Below are positions 34,020-46,000 of a stretch of DNA of 48,034 nucleotides, one piece after another. Origin of the DNA: Nymphaea colorata (Eukaryota > Streptophyta > Magnoliopsida > Nymphaeales > Nymphaeaceae); NCBI RefSeq assembly GCF_008831285.2, contig NW_022204737.1:1-48034 (forward strand). Direction: 5' to 3'. The translations under genes and the position numbers were made by a program. Every line of letters begins with the position of its first letter. Position 1 is the first letter of the stretch. A model generated the notes under the pieces. It did no database searches, was not told where the DNA came from, and saw nothing but the letters and a program-made list of their open reading frames with translations.

Positions 34020-35230
34020 TTAGGATGAAATGACTTTCTATGTTTCTTCAAATATTTTCACAAAACTTTTTGAAACTCAGTTTGAGAAAAATCTGAAAAT
34101 TTTTAGAACTTATTTTGGAGGACAATTCATCTTAGGTCAATTGAAAATTACCTTAAAATTGACAAAATTGTTCACAAGAAACACGTGGTTGTACTCAATA
34201 AAATGGGCCTCTAGAAGTAAAACACAAGCACATAATGCAAACTCTTTGAGCATTTTTATTTGATGTTTAGAAAATCCTTGTGTTTTACTTGGGTATACCT
34301 AAATCAAACAGAAATAGTTGTTGTTATCCCTAGAATAGCAAATTATATGATTCTTAATGATAGTTTTCTTGGTAAGGGAAAAATTTATGATGATGTTCCT
34401 AAAAAAAAAATGAATATGTATTTCTTTACAAAGAAGATGCTTTAGCTGAAAATTATGATGATAGATGTTGTACAATCTGATATGCCTAGTCTTTATACTC
34501 TTGAACTAAACAACCATCTGTAATAAAATCCACTGACCTTAATTCCCCTTAGGTCATTATCTATTACACAGGAAGTCAAGAAGCTAGTAAAGATGTCAAC
34601 AGCCCACCTGAAAAGACCATTGAGAAAAAAAAGGTCTAGTACACCTATAGGCAGCTTGCTAACTACATCATTTGAATCATTTTCTTCTCAGTATGGGACA
34701 TGCCTGACTGCTATCACATTTTATCCTATGAGTCTTAGAATGAACTTGCCTGGGTAATAATCAATAATATGATGAGTCATAGACTACTCAGAAGCCTTCT
34801 CTCCATAAGCTAAGATGACATTAATTAGGGTTCTTGTAAATTTCTATTAAAGGTTGGGACATATACCAAATTGACGTTAGAATTGCTTTTTTAATAAGAA
34901 TTAAATGTAGAAGTTTATATGAATCTCCCTCTTCGGGCAAAACATTCTATGGTAAGATTCTTCACCTGAGGAAAGTTTTATAGTGTAATGTGAACTCCTA
35001 TGTTTTGCTTTAATAAATATAAGTTATTTGTTACTTCTCTAAACTTTAAAATCTTGTTATTCTGACACAACTATATTTTGCTAAGATAAATTTTAAACTT
35101 TGTTATTCTGATACAACTCTATTTTGCTAAGATAACTTTTTTAGGTATAGTCATTCTTCTTTTATATATGTCAATGACATGATTATTACAAGTAGTAGCA
35201 AGATGGACATTGTAAATATTTTTATGGCCC
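34020..35230 (+). pseudogene. Copia fragment C: integrase to reverse transcriptase, heavily decayed
   Basis: Plus strand. Integrase remnant: KLFETQFEKNLKIFRT followed by FGGQF (34060-34130), where copia integrase usually reads RTDNGGEF, then IVHKKHVVVL and KHKHIMQTL-like text (34165-34250). RT remnant: YSEAFSP then AKMTLIRVLVNF (about 34785-34845), DVRIAFLIR then ELNVEVYMNLPL in shifted frames (about 34870-34935), and YVNDMIITSSSK (35167-35205), matching the YVDD catalytic block with Asn for the first Asp. Spacing agrees with copia order. Stops and shifts are frequent, and RNase H and LTRs were not found. It lies just upstream of the first recognisable JMJ exon, on the same strand. Confidence 0.75.
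35044..35138. repeat. Two tandem copies of a 46-bp unit
   Basis: TTGTTATTCTGACACAACTA recurs 46 bp later as TTGTTATTCTGATACAACTC, each followed by TATTTTGCTAAGATAA. It lies inside copia fragment C between its RT blocks. Confidence 0.8.
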
Positions 35231-36682
35231 TTTTGTCTTAAGTTGGTTGGCTTGCTAAAGTTTGAACTTATTGTCATTTTCTTCCCACTACATGATTTTA
35301 TTTATTTTTTGTGCACAAGAAAGTTGAACAGAAGATAACCCCTATTTGTTATTCTTTTTTCATTTTTTAATGTCAAAGTAAAGCTTAGAATTAGCTCTGC
35401 TTAATAATTTTTCTATAGAATTTTGTGACTTTTTTTTTATTTGGTATACATTTGGATAAATCCAGCTGAAGTTGGTTCTGTTGATTATCATATTTGGTTT
35501 TGATAATGCACATACTTCACAATCCAAGAGATATCGATCATTTTATAGTGGTTCAATCTGCTTTCAGGCTTATTATTTTTGCTTTCGGTTGAACATTAAT
35601 ATTTAACAACTCATTTGGCTACCGTTCACACAACTGTCGCCATCAGTTTTAAAATCTGAAGGGGTCTCCGTTTATCGTATTGTTCAGCATGCTGGTGAGT
35701 TTGTTCTTACTTTCCCTAGGGCATACCATTCAGGATTTAACTATGGTTTCAACTGTACTAAGGTAGTCAATGTAGCTCCAATTATTGGATGCCACATGGC
35801 CAAAGCGCAGTGGAACTTTACTGTGAATAGTGTTAAAACATCGATATCACATGATAAATTGCTACTCGGTGCCGCTAAGAGAGCAGTTAGGGCTCCTTGG
35901 AGGCTGCTGCTACTCAAGGAATGCATCAAAGAAAGTCTGAGATGGGAAAGTGCATGCAGGAAGGATGAAATTCTTACAAAAGCAGTTAAAGTAATCATAT
36001 GTTTATGCATTACATATTTTAGCTACTTGAAGTTACTCATTCATCATTGTAAGTTGTAACGTTTTTTGTTATTACTCTTTTAGGCATGAGTACAGATGGA
36101 GCAAATGAGGAGAGAGAAAATTCCTAAACCTTTTGAAGCCAGAAGAATGCATGCAAACTTTGATTTAACTGATGATCAAGAATGCTTTTTATGTTTTTGT
36201 GATTCACATCTCTCAGCGATTGGTTGTGAATGTTCACGGAACCACTGCTCATGCTTAGCTACTCTCCTAATATGGTCCAAGGAAAAGATAATTCCTCTTC
36301 CATTATGATTTGGATGAATTGCATACCCTTGTAAAAGCTTTAGAAGGAAATCTGGCCACTCTGTACGACTTGGCAACTGGAAAGTTGTCCATTGATGGTT
36401 TATCCATGACAACACCCGAGAACTCATCTTGTTTGAAGCCAGAAACAAGTTGCAGTAGTTTCACCAAATCCGGGGAAAAAGGCTTTGGAACTCTTGCCAC
36501 CACACAATCAGAGATTGCCGGTAAGTTAGAGCCTAAAGTTGGACTTCTTGGGTGAGCATTCAGTTGACTCAGTTGCAACTGATGGCCTTTCTTCAGATGT
36601 GGAAAACAGGAAATAAAATGCACTAAAATATCCTTCAAAGGAAGGATCAGCTTCTAGTGCAAAGAGTCCAAAAGTCCTTGAC

Positions 36683-37378
36683 ATGAACAAAGCAAGCAAA
36701 TCTGAGGAAAATCGTTGTGATACTTCAGGAGCCTTTCAATCAAGTTCAGTAGAATATAGCCACATGGCTTCATATCTTGTCAACAAACTACACATTATGA
36801 ATTCTTTGGAATTTCCATCAACCACCAACTCTGATAAGTTATTTCAGATTGGTTTCGGTCATCAAGAGTTGAATCTTGGAATGCTTTCACACATTAAGGA
36901 TGATACTTCTGCAGGTTCAGGAACTAAGGTTAATGCATGCAAAAATTTCCCCGATCTAGGTAGGGGAGGACCTCTTTTAAAGCATAAAAGGAGCACTCCA
37001 GATGGATCATGTATTTCTGGAGAGGAGGATAAGAATGTTGATCATGAACAGAAACAGCAGAAATTGCAAAGCAACAGTTCATCTAATGCAGAGAGCGATA
37101 GAAGTAGGCATAGATATAAGGTCAATGAAAAGCAGTTTTCGTTGTCTGAGGATATATACCTCAATAGCTACTTAAGCATAAAATGCTTGTCTGCACCTGA
37201 GAGCGAGGTATCTAATGCTAAAGGGGAAAAAGGTTTGAGTGTTGAAATATTCATTAAATTGAAAGAGCATCGTAAAACCATCGATATAGCTTATTCCCGA
37301 GAGGAGGATAGTCCATGCTGGGAGCATGTTTCAATGAATGCAAAATCCAGTTCACTTCTTATAGATGGCAGTCTTTGA
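36683..37378 (+). other. Open linker segment of the JMJ pseudogene
   Basis: A 231-codon stretch stays open between the zinc finger and FYRN. It is Ser/Lys/Glu-rich, with NKASKSEENRCDTSGAF, then GHQELNLGMLSHIKDD and KQQKLQSNSSSNAESDRSRH, which fits the poorly conserved, probably disordered linker of JMJ14/18-type proteins. The upstream frame (36310-36555) is in another phase and ends at a TGA after VGLLG, so at least one frameshift separates them. The start Met at 36683 is probably not a true initiator. Confidence 0.6.
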
Positions 37379-37593
37379 GAAGGTGCATGTTGTAAAGCAA
37401 AAAAACATTTTGGAGTCAATCTGCAACTTTTGAAGCCATCTTCTTGTGGTCATCGATAAAGTGCATATCAAAGAAACTACTTCATGCACATGTACTATAA
37501 TGAATGAAAACAAATCCAATTCAACTGTGGCTGTGTGTCTAGCCTCTGGATCGGATACCTGTACCTTTCATATTGAAAAAGACATTGCATGAA

Positions 37594-38640
37594 CCTGTGC
37601 CAATAGAAATTGGCTCTATTGTTCCTCGAAAGCTATGGTGCAGTAAGGAAGCCATATTTCCAAAAGGTATGCTTATGTTTTTCTTGTGCTCTTATGATGT
37701 CCTTGGTTCACCTTTTGAGTTAAATATATGTTGATGATAAAGGGTCACTGTTGCCAACTTTCTGTAGGATATAAGAGTCGTGTCATGTTCTTTGATATAC
37801 TTGATCCAACACAAATTTGTAGCTATACCTCGAAAGTATTTGATGTTGGACTGCTTGGGCTCATGCTTAAGGTAAGCTGGCAACTTATTTGATTGCTAAA
37901 CTAATTAAGGCATCACATTTTTAGGGCTTATCACTAAGGAAATGGTGGACATTGTCTTCTTAACCTTTAATGAAGTTATCTATGGGAACCACTTTTTCTA
38001 TGTTCACAATGAGAGCACCATATACCAGCTTAGTTACAATGCTTGACATGTTCACAGACTCATCCAAGCTGTGGAATCTGTATTCAGGTTTGGAATTGAG
38101 AGTAACTATTCAAAGTAGCAGCTCTGTATTTATCCAACTGCCCTTGATTCAAACTTTAATGGCTGCATAGTATAAATAATTTTGCTAGGTAAACCTTATC
38201 CTTCATTAATTATACCAAGTTTGGATAGAACCCGGCTCTTTTTTGGCTAGACCAATGGAAGCTTGAATCTGAATCTATTTGTATGATTAATTAGGCCACT
38301 GATTGTCATCAAGATTTTCCTTCCTTTCTCAAGCTCCATGTCCTATATTTTGACTGCCATAACCCTATTCAGGTAAACATTATTTTGATTACTGTTGGTG
38401 GTCGTTCTTGAAATTTATATACCTGTGAATGTGATATGACAGGTTACAGTTGAGGACAATCCAACTGAAGTCTTTATGCATGCTTCTCCTAGAAAGTGCT
38501 GGGACTTGGTGTGTCAGAGGCTTAATGTAGAAATAGAAAAGTTACAAGGCCTCAAAGTGCAGAACCTGCCACCATTGCAACTCCCGGGAAGTCCTGATGG
38601 ACTTAAGATGTTTGGATTTTCTTCCTTGCAAATTATTGAG
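37594..38640 (+). other. FYRN and FYRC exons of the JMJ pseudogene, still open across three exons
   Basis: Exon 37594-37666 ends with VPRKLWCSKEAIFPK at a GTATGC donor. Exon 37768-37871 (after TTTCTGTAG) reads GYKSRVMFFDILDPTQICSY and TSKVFDVGLLGLMLK, ending at GTAAGC. Exon 38443-38640 (after ATGACAG) reads VTVEDNPTEVFMHASPRKCW, DLVCQRLNVEIEKLQ, then PPLQLPGSPDGLKMFGFSSL, ending at GTAAGA. These are the FYRN and FYRC domains in order. All three join in phase with good GT-AG sites and no stop, in contrast to the upstream part. The expected last exons after FYRC were not found. Confidence 0.8.
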
Positions 38641-40085
38641 GTAAGAATGTCTTCATTCTTCTTTTGCTGTAGCCTTGGAGGATGGAAAGTGCAATATGGA
38701 AATTATCAATGACATCTGTATAGCCTATTGGGTAAAGTTTAGCTTAGTGTCTTTGTCAGTATTGGCCAGAGCTGGATTTTTATAACTGTTATTCTTCCCC
38801 CAAGGCCAAATATAATGCTCGCAATTTATTGGGTTCATTGTTACTTTGACTTCATCAGTAAATACCAAATCCATATAAAAATGGGTAGCTAGAAGTAGAT
38901 ACAGGTAACCATACATATGCTCCATGTGTTGAAATATCCAATTGTTTTCCATGGATGGTGTTCCTTTGAATACATGGGACGTATTGGTCTGTCACCTTAT
39001 TTTTAAAATTCTTGAATTAAAGAATAATTCAAACTAATTTCATTGATTTTAAATATGACAAAAAGAAGAAACATGATAATTATTAGCCATGCAATGTATT
39101 GGCAAGATGGCTGATTCAACCCACATCCGCTGATGCGGAACGATATTAATAATTAGTAACACTGACCCACGTTCGTCGACCTAAATTTATCATGTCAAGT
39201 GATAGAAATATATATTTTACAAAATGTATTTTACATAGTTTTAAATTTTAATCGTTCCAATGCAGAACAAAGAAAATCAACGATATAATAACTTAGCAGA
39301 TCATCAAAAAAGGAAAATTAAAAATATGGAATTAAAATGATTTGTAATTTTATTTATAAAAAATGAATTGATTCAAAGTAAAAAAAAATGTGTTAAGTAT
39401 GCCAACACCATCACATTCTGTAAAAAGACAGGAGAATTTGGAAAACACCATTTAATTTCTCCTAAATAATTTTGTCGTTGCCTATTTATTAAAAGATATT
39501 CTCTGGATCACATGTTTGTCGGTAATTATGTGTCAAACATGTTCATTTATTGCATTTGACAAAAAACTAAAGCAAAGCATTTTCAAAGAAAAAACGTTTT
39601 TGGTGCGTTAAATAAATTCCAAAAAAAATTCATTTCCAAGCCTACCTTTTCTATAATTTTAAAAGTGGACCACATCATATTTTTTTAAATAACATGCTTT
39701 TCGTAAAAACTATTAAATACAGATTTCAATCCAACATCCACTAATATGGGGAGCCAAGCTGATTTCTTTGTTTAATATGATCCTCTTATCACAAAATTAC
39801 TTTTTATGACTTCAGTTAACGTTTCACTTTTTAAAATAGGAATTTTACTTTATGCCTTCATTTTTCCATTTAAATTAAAAAACACAGTCCGTAGATAAAT
39901 TGCGATAAGATTGTATTAGTTTGAAATTGAGAGCAAAAAGAAGACCCCAACAAAGAATCCACAAATATGTTTGTGTTATTACTGTAAAAGGTGCGGAAGC
40001 TAATTAACGTGAATCATGAATTGCGTCACATTTTCATAGTCAAAACTTTGTTCAAAATAGAAGGAATTTAGTTCAAATTAGATCC
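38641..40085. other. AT-rich intergenic DNA
   Basis: No coding block or transposon end recognised. I looked for the final exon of the JMJ gene, expected soon after FYRC, and did not find it. Confidence 0.5.
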
Positions 40086-40089
40086 ACAA

Positions 40090-41045
40090 GAGAAACCTTA
40101 GTCCGTGTTTGATTACTTTGGATCCCGGAACCTTTAGGTGCTTCAACTGTGGTATATGTAGAAGAAGATGGTACAGAGAACTGGCGGAAGGGCCTATCAA
40201 ATCATCCCTCCCTTGCAGCTTGGATTACCAGCTTTCCTGTAGCTATCGCCTGGCCGCTTCCCGATCAGATAGCATGCACCACCTTGCCAAAAGAAAAAGA
40301 TAGAACATGAGACTTCTGGAACTCAAGCCCCTTCATTCGGAGGTAACCACAGACTCGAGGATCACTTGTGCCTGCCCGAATTCCTAAAGAATTGCTATTT
40401 GTTTTGTCTTTTCAAAAGTACTAATGACATACAATTTTTGGTATCCAGGCCTAGATCTGGTCGAAGAAGCACTAGTTTACCCAGTCCATTCCAATGCTAC
40501 AAGGGTACGAGAGGACCGAGCGAAAATGACCGAACAGTTTTCAGGTCCCTTTCACGAATGGAAAAAGATGGTGAGTGGATTCCACATGCTCAACCGGAGA
40601 CCTGCGCAGAGAAAGGTCCTTTTGGCAGAGAAAGATGTATCGACAGAAACTTCGATGAAGAGCTTGAGACAACAGACATTGCATTGGAACCTCTCGACAG
40701 CTCCCGTTCTCCGAAGATCAAAATTGGGTTCCCAATGCTTGGCTTCCGAAACAAAGGCTTTGGAGACATAGATTCAAGACAAGTCTTCGTGGAAGGCCCG
40801 GGCCACGTTAGAGGGATTTCTGTTTCGCAAAGCGGTCTAAGACAGAGGGCAGTATTTTCTTCTCTTCGTGAGAACTTCTAGATCGGAGTCAAGCACAAGA
40901 GGTGTCGAACTTTCCTGCATGAGCTACTGCTCAAGTCGAGCTCTAGTTAAGTCAGGCATCCAGCATGAGCGTCCCGCAAAGCCCGCTGGATTGGATAGTC
41001 TCATTGGTCTGTTGGGTCAGAAGGTCTTGCTTCCTATTTGTTAAT
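40090..41045. other. Compositionally distinct block, possibly organelle-derived (NUMT)
   Basis: About 950 bp with higher GC than both flanks, few homopolymers and a texture like plant mitochondrial intergenic DNA (for example GCGTCCCGCAAAGCCCGCTG near 40969 and GGCCCGGGCCACGTTAGAGG near 40794). Two plus-strand frames (40366-40881 and 40424-40771) are long because stops are rare at this GC, and neither resembles a known protein. The borders against AT-rich DNA are sharp. No mitochondrial gene is recognised, so this remains a suggestion based on base composition and style. Confidence 0.35.
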
Positions 41046-41495
41046 TAATTTCTAGTCCACACTTCAGGCAGATAAAGCAGATACTAAAGCTATTCCTGTC
41101 AATCGAGTAGGTGATTTTGGATAGTTTTGAACTAACCATGGACTTGTTTCATATCTCTCAGCCTGACAAATGATGATTGAGACTAGATTCGGCCAATGTT
41201 GGATCTACTCAGAAGATCCACGACAAAACAAACCATGGATCTCTAATCCACAAATTTCAAATCTGTGTGGAGTGAAATCCATGGATTAGAAATCGAGCCA
41301 CCCCCATCTGATCACTTGTGCGGATCTCACATTATCGACCTATCTCCTGCCATGGCCCTTTCTCCAAACCTAAAACCAACTATAAGAAATGATTCTCAAA
41401 ATCTTTCAAAAAGCAATGAAACTATCGGCTGTCCATGGCCCTTTCTTTCCACCAAAGAACACTACAAAAATAAACTGTTGGCAATGCAATGGTTT
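41046..41495. other. Intergenic DNA, nothing recognised
   Basis: Words such as GGATCTACTCAGAAGATCCA and CCATGGATCTCTAATCCA give some self-complementarity around 41200-41300, which may be an old inverted-repeat element, but ends could not be defined. Confidence 0.4.
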
Positions 41496-41499
41496 CAGA

Positions 41500-42000
41500 A
41501 ATGGCTTTTTGAGAGAGAGAAAGAGAGAGATGTTGAAGCTCAGTCGATGGAGATGAGAGCTCCAAGCCCTCTTTAGACACTACCTTAACACTCCTAAGTG
41601 CAGGGAACTTCAACACTTCGATGAGCCTGAGGATTTCAAGAAAGAGAAATAAAAACCATCGGCACTGTGATGATTTCAGACAGAGAGAGAGAGAAGGAGA
41701 GGGAGGGAGGGAGAGGGACAGAGGGAGGGAGGAGGGAGAGGGGAAGGGAGGGAATGACTTGCCTGACCATCTCCAAGTATATCTGCAGACACTTGAAAAG
41801 AGGAATCTCACCCACAAAACATGCCCTTCGTCTGTGATGATGAAGAGATCAGTAAAAAAAAAAAAAACAGCCACCACCACTGAAAAGAGAGAGCTCAGCG
41901 ATAGAAGATGCCCTTTGCTTATGATGACGAGGAGATCGGGAAAAAAAAGACACTGCCATGGCCAGGCCGAGAGAGAGAGAGAGAGGGCAAGGATGCAAGC
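41500..42000. repeat. GA-rich microsatellites and a diverged 87-bp duplication
   Basis: (GA)n and (GGGA)n tracts lie at about 41510-41530, 41683-41755 and 41968-41988. Between them CATGCCCTTCGTCTGTGATGATGA (41820) and GATGCCCTTTGCTTATGATGACGA (41907) start two related units 87 bp apart, each followed by GAGATC and an A-run. The long frames on both strands are consequences of the stop-poor GA repeat. Confidence 0.75.
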
Positions 42001-42021
42001 TTGCATTACCAAACACGTTTC

Positions 42022-43081
42022 TAAAGGGTGAACAACGAGCTGAGCACGGCCCCGTTAAACCTCGACTCAAAATCGAGTTCAAGCCAACTATTTAATAAAC
42101 GAGCCAAACTCGAGCTCATTTCTCAACTCTTTTTTAGTTGATCCGAGTTCAAATTCATTGAACTCGAATGTTTTAAGCTCGACTCGCCTTGAGCAAAAGT
42201 AGTAGTTATTTTCTTTTTTCCATTTCACATTTCATGCCATCCCATGGTTCTCTCTCTTCTCTTTCTTCTTCAATGCTTCATCCAAATGAAAAGCATCTCA
42301 TCCAAATGCCCAATATCACCGTTGCCCTCTCATTTGCTGCGCAAAGCCTGTCAAGGTACGTCTCTCCTCTCTCTCCTCTCTCACTCAAGTCGAGGGTCGC
42401 TCATTGGAGCGAGGGTTTCTTCAAAACCTTGATCCAACAAACGTGGTTTCAGAACACCTTCGCTCGCAGCGAGTGAGGGATGAAACCCTGTTCACTGGAG
42501 CTTGGAATATAAAACCCTCATTCGCTGGAGTGAGGGTTTCTTTCTTCAAAACCTTGCTCCAACAAGCAAGGGTTTCAAAACACCCTCGTTCGCAGCGAGT
42601 GAGGGATGAAACCCTCGCTCAGCAAAGCAAAGGGTTTCAAATCAATCGAAAACCTCACACAGCAAGGGTTTCAGATTAGTCAGAAACCCTCGCTCAGCAA
42701 AGGGTGGCGCTGGAGCGAGGGCTTTGGGTTCATGAAACCCTCGTTCCAGCAAGCGATCTGAAACCTTCATTCAGCGCTGAGCATGAGCGAGAGTTCCTTG
42801 AAAACCCAAAACTTAAATCCAAATATCTCATATGATTCTCTTTTCTGCATATACTTGCTTCATCTCTTCCATAGCAGCAGCATGCTTGCTTCCATATTTG
42901 CCATAGCATATAAATGACACACTTATATACTAGTTAAATGAGCTCGAGCTCTGACACGCTGATTGAGCCGAGCTTGAGTTGACATTATAAACTTGATTCG
43001 AGCTCGAGTTGTGCAATATAGAAGGCGAGCGGAGTTCGAGCTGACCAAGCTTGGGCTCGACTCAGCTCATGTTCACCCATA
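42022..43081. mobile_element. Element with AGCTCGAG-rich arms, copy 3 (about 1.06 kb)
   Basis: The left end reads AAAGGGTGAACAACGAGCTGAG and the right end, reverse-complemented, TATGGGTGAACATGAGCTGAG. Both lead into GAGCTCGAGTT-rich arms as in the 422 and 10467 copies. The flanks CGTTTCTA and CTAGAAACG are inverted, not direct, so no target duplication is visible and the true ends may lie a little outside. The interior holds an array of GAGGGTTTC/GAAACCCTC words not found in the other copies. Confidence 0.6.
42400..42790. repeat. Array of GAGGGTTTC / GAAACCCTC words
   Basis: Words of the type GAGCGAGGGTTTC and GAAACCCTCGCTC occur about a dozen times in both orientations, with the spacers TCGCAGCGAGTGAGGGATG and CAACAAGCAAGGG. 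A longer unit is duplicated: GAACACCTTCGCTCGCAGCG (42450) and AAACACCCTCGTTCGCAGCG (about 42578), each followed by AGTGAGGGATGAAACCC. Many adjacent words are mutually inverted and could fold as short hairpins. Non-coding. Confidence 0.8.
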
Positions 43082-46000
43082 CTAGAAACGACGTTTTTGA
43101 AATCCTTGGATCTAAGATCCAAGTATTAAAATCAACTCCGGATCCGTAGATCTGAAGCTATCAAATGGAACCTAGATTCAAATATGAGTTCAAAATTGCT
43201 TTGCTTAATAAACGGCTGGAGGTGCAGTCTCTCAATTTGTTCAACAAAATTTAAAAAATGTACAGAAAAAATAACCAACACAGACACCTTTAAGGAGTCA
43301 ACCATTCAACAGAAGAATGCAAATCAAAGCACGATGCGAGACTTTCACTACCTCAAATGCAGATTGCAATGCACCAGAACAAAAATCTTCCTTGAAAAAA
43401 CATGATCCCCAGATCCATGAGCACTTAATCAACCTCTTTCGTGCAGTGAAACCAGGCGTTCCTCCAGCCTATGGGAGCCGCTGAAATGCCAACCACCCCA
43501 ATAAATCATGGTAGGCTACAAAGAATCCAACTTAGATCTACTTGGCACCCTAACATAGTCTGACTGGGACATAACTAACTCCAGAATCAAAAACCCTGCA
43601 TCCACGCTTCTTCACCCAGTACCCTACCTTATGAGAGTCTCCAATCCATCTGCAGGCAGAGTGTATGATCAAACGCAACCATCAAATGATGCTAAGGATC
43701 ATGAAATGCCAGAATCCAACCAAGCCAAAGTCTCCTACTTACTCGCCAACCCCCAACAGCATTTATCATCAATTGTTTAACAATCTTCCCACAAAGGTTT
43801 GCATTGAACATATTTCTGCACTACATCCCCATCATGACTCTTTTATTCCTTCATAGCCAAGCTTCCAGATAACCTTTGGAAAACATAAACACCATCCCCT
43901 TCTAGCTAATTTAATGCCCAGCACCAGGACTCATAAGGACTATCGTAGACTATTTGAATTTCACCATTACATTAGACTTGCAAACGATGACTTTCCTGAC
44001 GGATCACGCCAAAGACCAGAATGAACAATGGCCTATCAATTCTCTTCCTTCTCACAAGGACACCGATTGGCAAGGGGGACTCCAAAATTTTATATGCGAT
44101 CTTGGGTGAGAGTCCTGCCTTTCAGAGCAATATACGATGTCCACTTTGTGCACTCCATTGAGTCATTTCTATATACTATGGCTCCCCTCATATGCCTCAC
44201 AATCTTCACTTAATGCGCTCATATATATACACTCAATTCAGAGTTTCAGACTACTCACAACCGAATCAGACCATAACAAGTGTCTCTATTTGTACCAAAC
44301 GAACACTCCTCATAGCTAAAGGATCCAAAGACCCAAAAGCCTTCCACATCCAAGATTCTATGAGTGAATCACCCCCACCAGCTTCTGCCTATAGTTCACA
44401 GATGTTGGAGGTTCCAAACATTGAAAAAGTAGGACAGCAGACCCCAACCGCACTTTTCTGTCAGACTTAATCACTTCTAAGAGACAAGATGAGAAATTTC
44501 CTCCCATCCCCACATGGACCTGCAACCAAAGGCTATGGTTGCACAAATACTTCTGTCACAAAGTATCACCATAAGGAGTCCATTAACTTGGCCTTGATTG
44601 CCAACTAGATCATCCAAGCATATTAAGGCTACTCAAATCTTTCAAACCAGCCCATCGTCCTTAAAGTAAGCACAGGAGAACCACCTCACTGGCTGATGCC
44701 TCCATCTGTTGAATCACCCCAAATGAACCTACTACAGGTTCTCTGGGTGTTGTCTAATTAGGCCTTTAGTTATACCAATTGTCCTAGTTTATAGCCTTTC
44801 TATAGCATGTACCAACTGTGCTAAGAGTTGGTTAAAAATGACTATTTTACCCTTCTTAAATGGGATATTTAACTGATTCTTCCAAAGAATGTCAATATAG
44901 GGCCATGAACTACACCAAGCAAATCATACATCATAGGTATCTAACCCAGTATCATATCACTCAGTCATCATCACATAGAAAATGAACATTTTGCTCCATC
45001 AACTCATTTTATCCATTTTCTCTGGCTTCGCAAATAACTATGAAGTCTGAGAATTGTATTACTAAGCAATTGGGGTATTTCATTTGTATAAGTCAATGGA
45101 AAACCCAAAAAGTTTATTAGCTTACATTTGGTCAGAAAGATTAGAAATAGGTAATTTCCCTAATTTTTCATCATTTCTTGTCATCAAAACACATGCAGAC
45201 TTGACTAGACCCAGATAAGATCTCTCAGCATGAGCTATTATCTCCAGCTCCATTTCCATTTTTAAGTTTCATTCTAGTGTTAGGACAATCATTTTAGAAT
45301 GCACCATGTTTTTCCCATTTCCTCATGTTATGATATCATTTTCCACTGATTCGAGTGAGTTAACCAATTGAGTTACGATCAGATTCTTAAGTGCATGAAC
45401 TGACTATTTCTTGCTTTCAATTCAGTATCTGTTTAAGATTGAGCACACATTGTAGATTTTCAGTCGCTCATGTAGTGTTCATATCTAGACATGTCATAGT
45501 AACTTTTGAACTGATTTTTGGAGATTGGAATACCAATTTTCAATTTGAGCGCACCGATTGATTAAAATGTCACTTAATGAGAGTACCAGTGTGCTTAGTG
45601 CTCCTACACAAGCTCAAAATCTCCTTTCCCATTATACCCTTACCATTTTCCATTTACATGTTCAAATACAATTTAGTCAATTTTAGAAAATGTAATTTTC
45701 CAAAGGCAAATTGAGTAACCTTTTAGTGAAATTTGGCACGCCCACAATTTAATCTCAAAAGCACCTCAGGAAGTCTTTTAACTCTAAAAATTTTCACCAT
45801 GACCAAATACCTCATACATGGAGGTTTTGAACTGAGCTTTAAAAATGATTTCAAATGTAGGAGCAACCATAGAAACCGGGTCAACTTACCCTATTTACAC
45901 ATCTAATACCTAGACTAATTGTCGAACCAGTCAAATGACTATTTTGTCCTAATGTAAGAAATCTAGAAATCTTAGTATGATTTAAAACAACATAAATCGG

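Larger units (their letters stand above)
35629..38640 (+). pseudogene. 3' half of a JMJ14/JMJ18-type (KDM5-like) histone H3K4 demethylase gene, broken
   Basis: Family knowledge: plant JMJ14/15/18 proteins have JmjN, JmjC, C5HC2 zinc finger, FYRN and FYRC and demethylate H3K4 in the nucleus. Seen here: exon 35629-35990 with [20 protein letters not shown] and [17 protein letters not shown], the end of JmjC including the last metal-binding His (AYHSGFN). After VNVAP one base is missing, shifting the frame through the stretch that follows, which later resumes as [18 protein letters not shown]. Donor AAA/GTAATC at 35990 and acceptor TTTTAG at 36083 are kept. Exon 36084 onward carries a TGA near its start, VQMEQMRREKIP, then NFDLTDDQECFLCF and LSAIGCECS of the C5HC2 finger, followed by TAG, TAA and TAA before FLFHYDLDELHTLVKALEGN. 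A Ser-rich linker (36683-37378, 231 codons open) follows, then FYRN/FYRC exons. JmjN and the catalytic HxD/E part of JmjC are absent. Because introns remain, it is a duplicated or decayed gene, not a retrocopy. Confidence 0.88.

Noticed and set aside
40366-40881. 171-codon plus-strand open frame in the GC-richer block
   Set aside because: No recognisable domain, and a second long frame overlaps it. Stop scarcity from composition explains both.
41422-42012. 196-codon minus-strand open frame
   Set aside because: It is made of Ser/Leu/Pro runs from CT-rich repeats, and the opposite strand is equally open for the same reason.
42400-42790. Telomere-like repeats (AAACCCT words)
   Set aside because: The words are GAAACCCTC and its complement in mixed orientation with irregular spacing, not tandem CCCTAAA.
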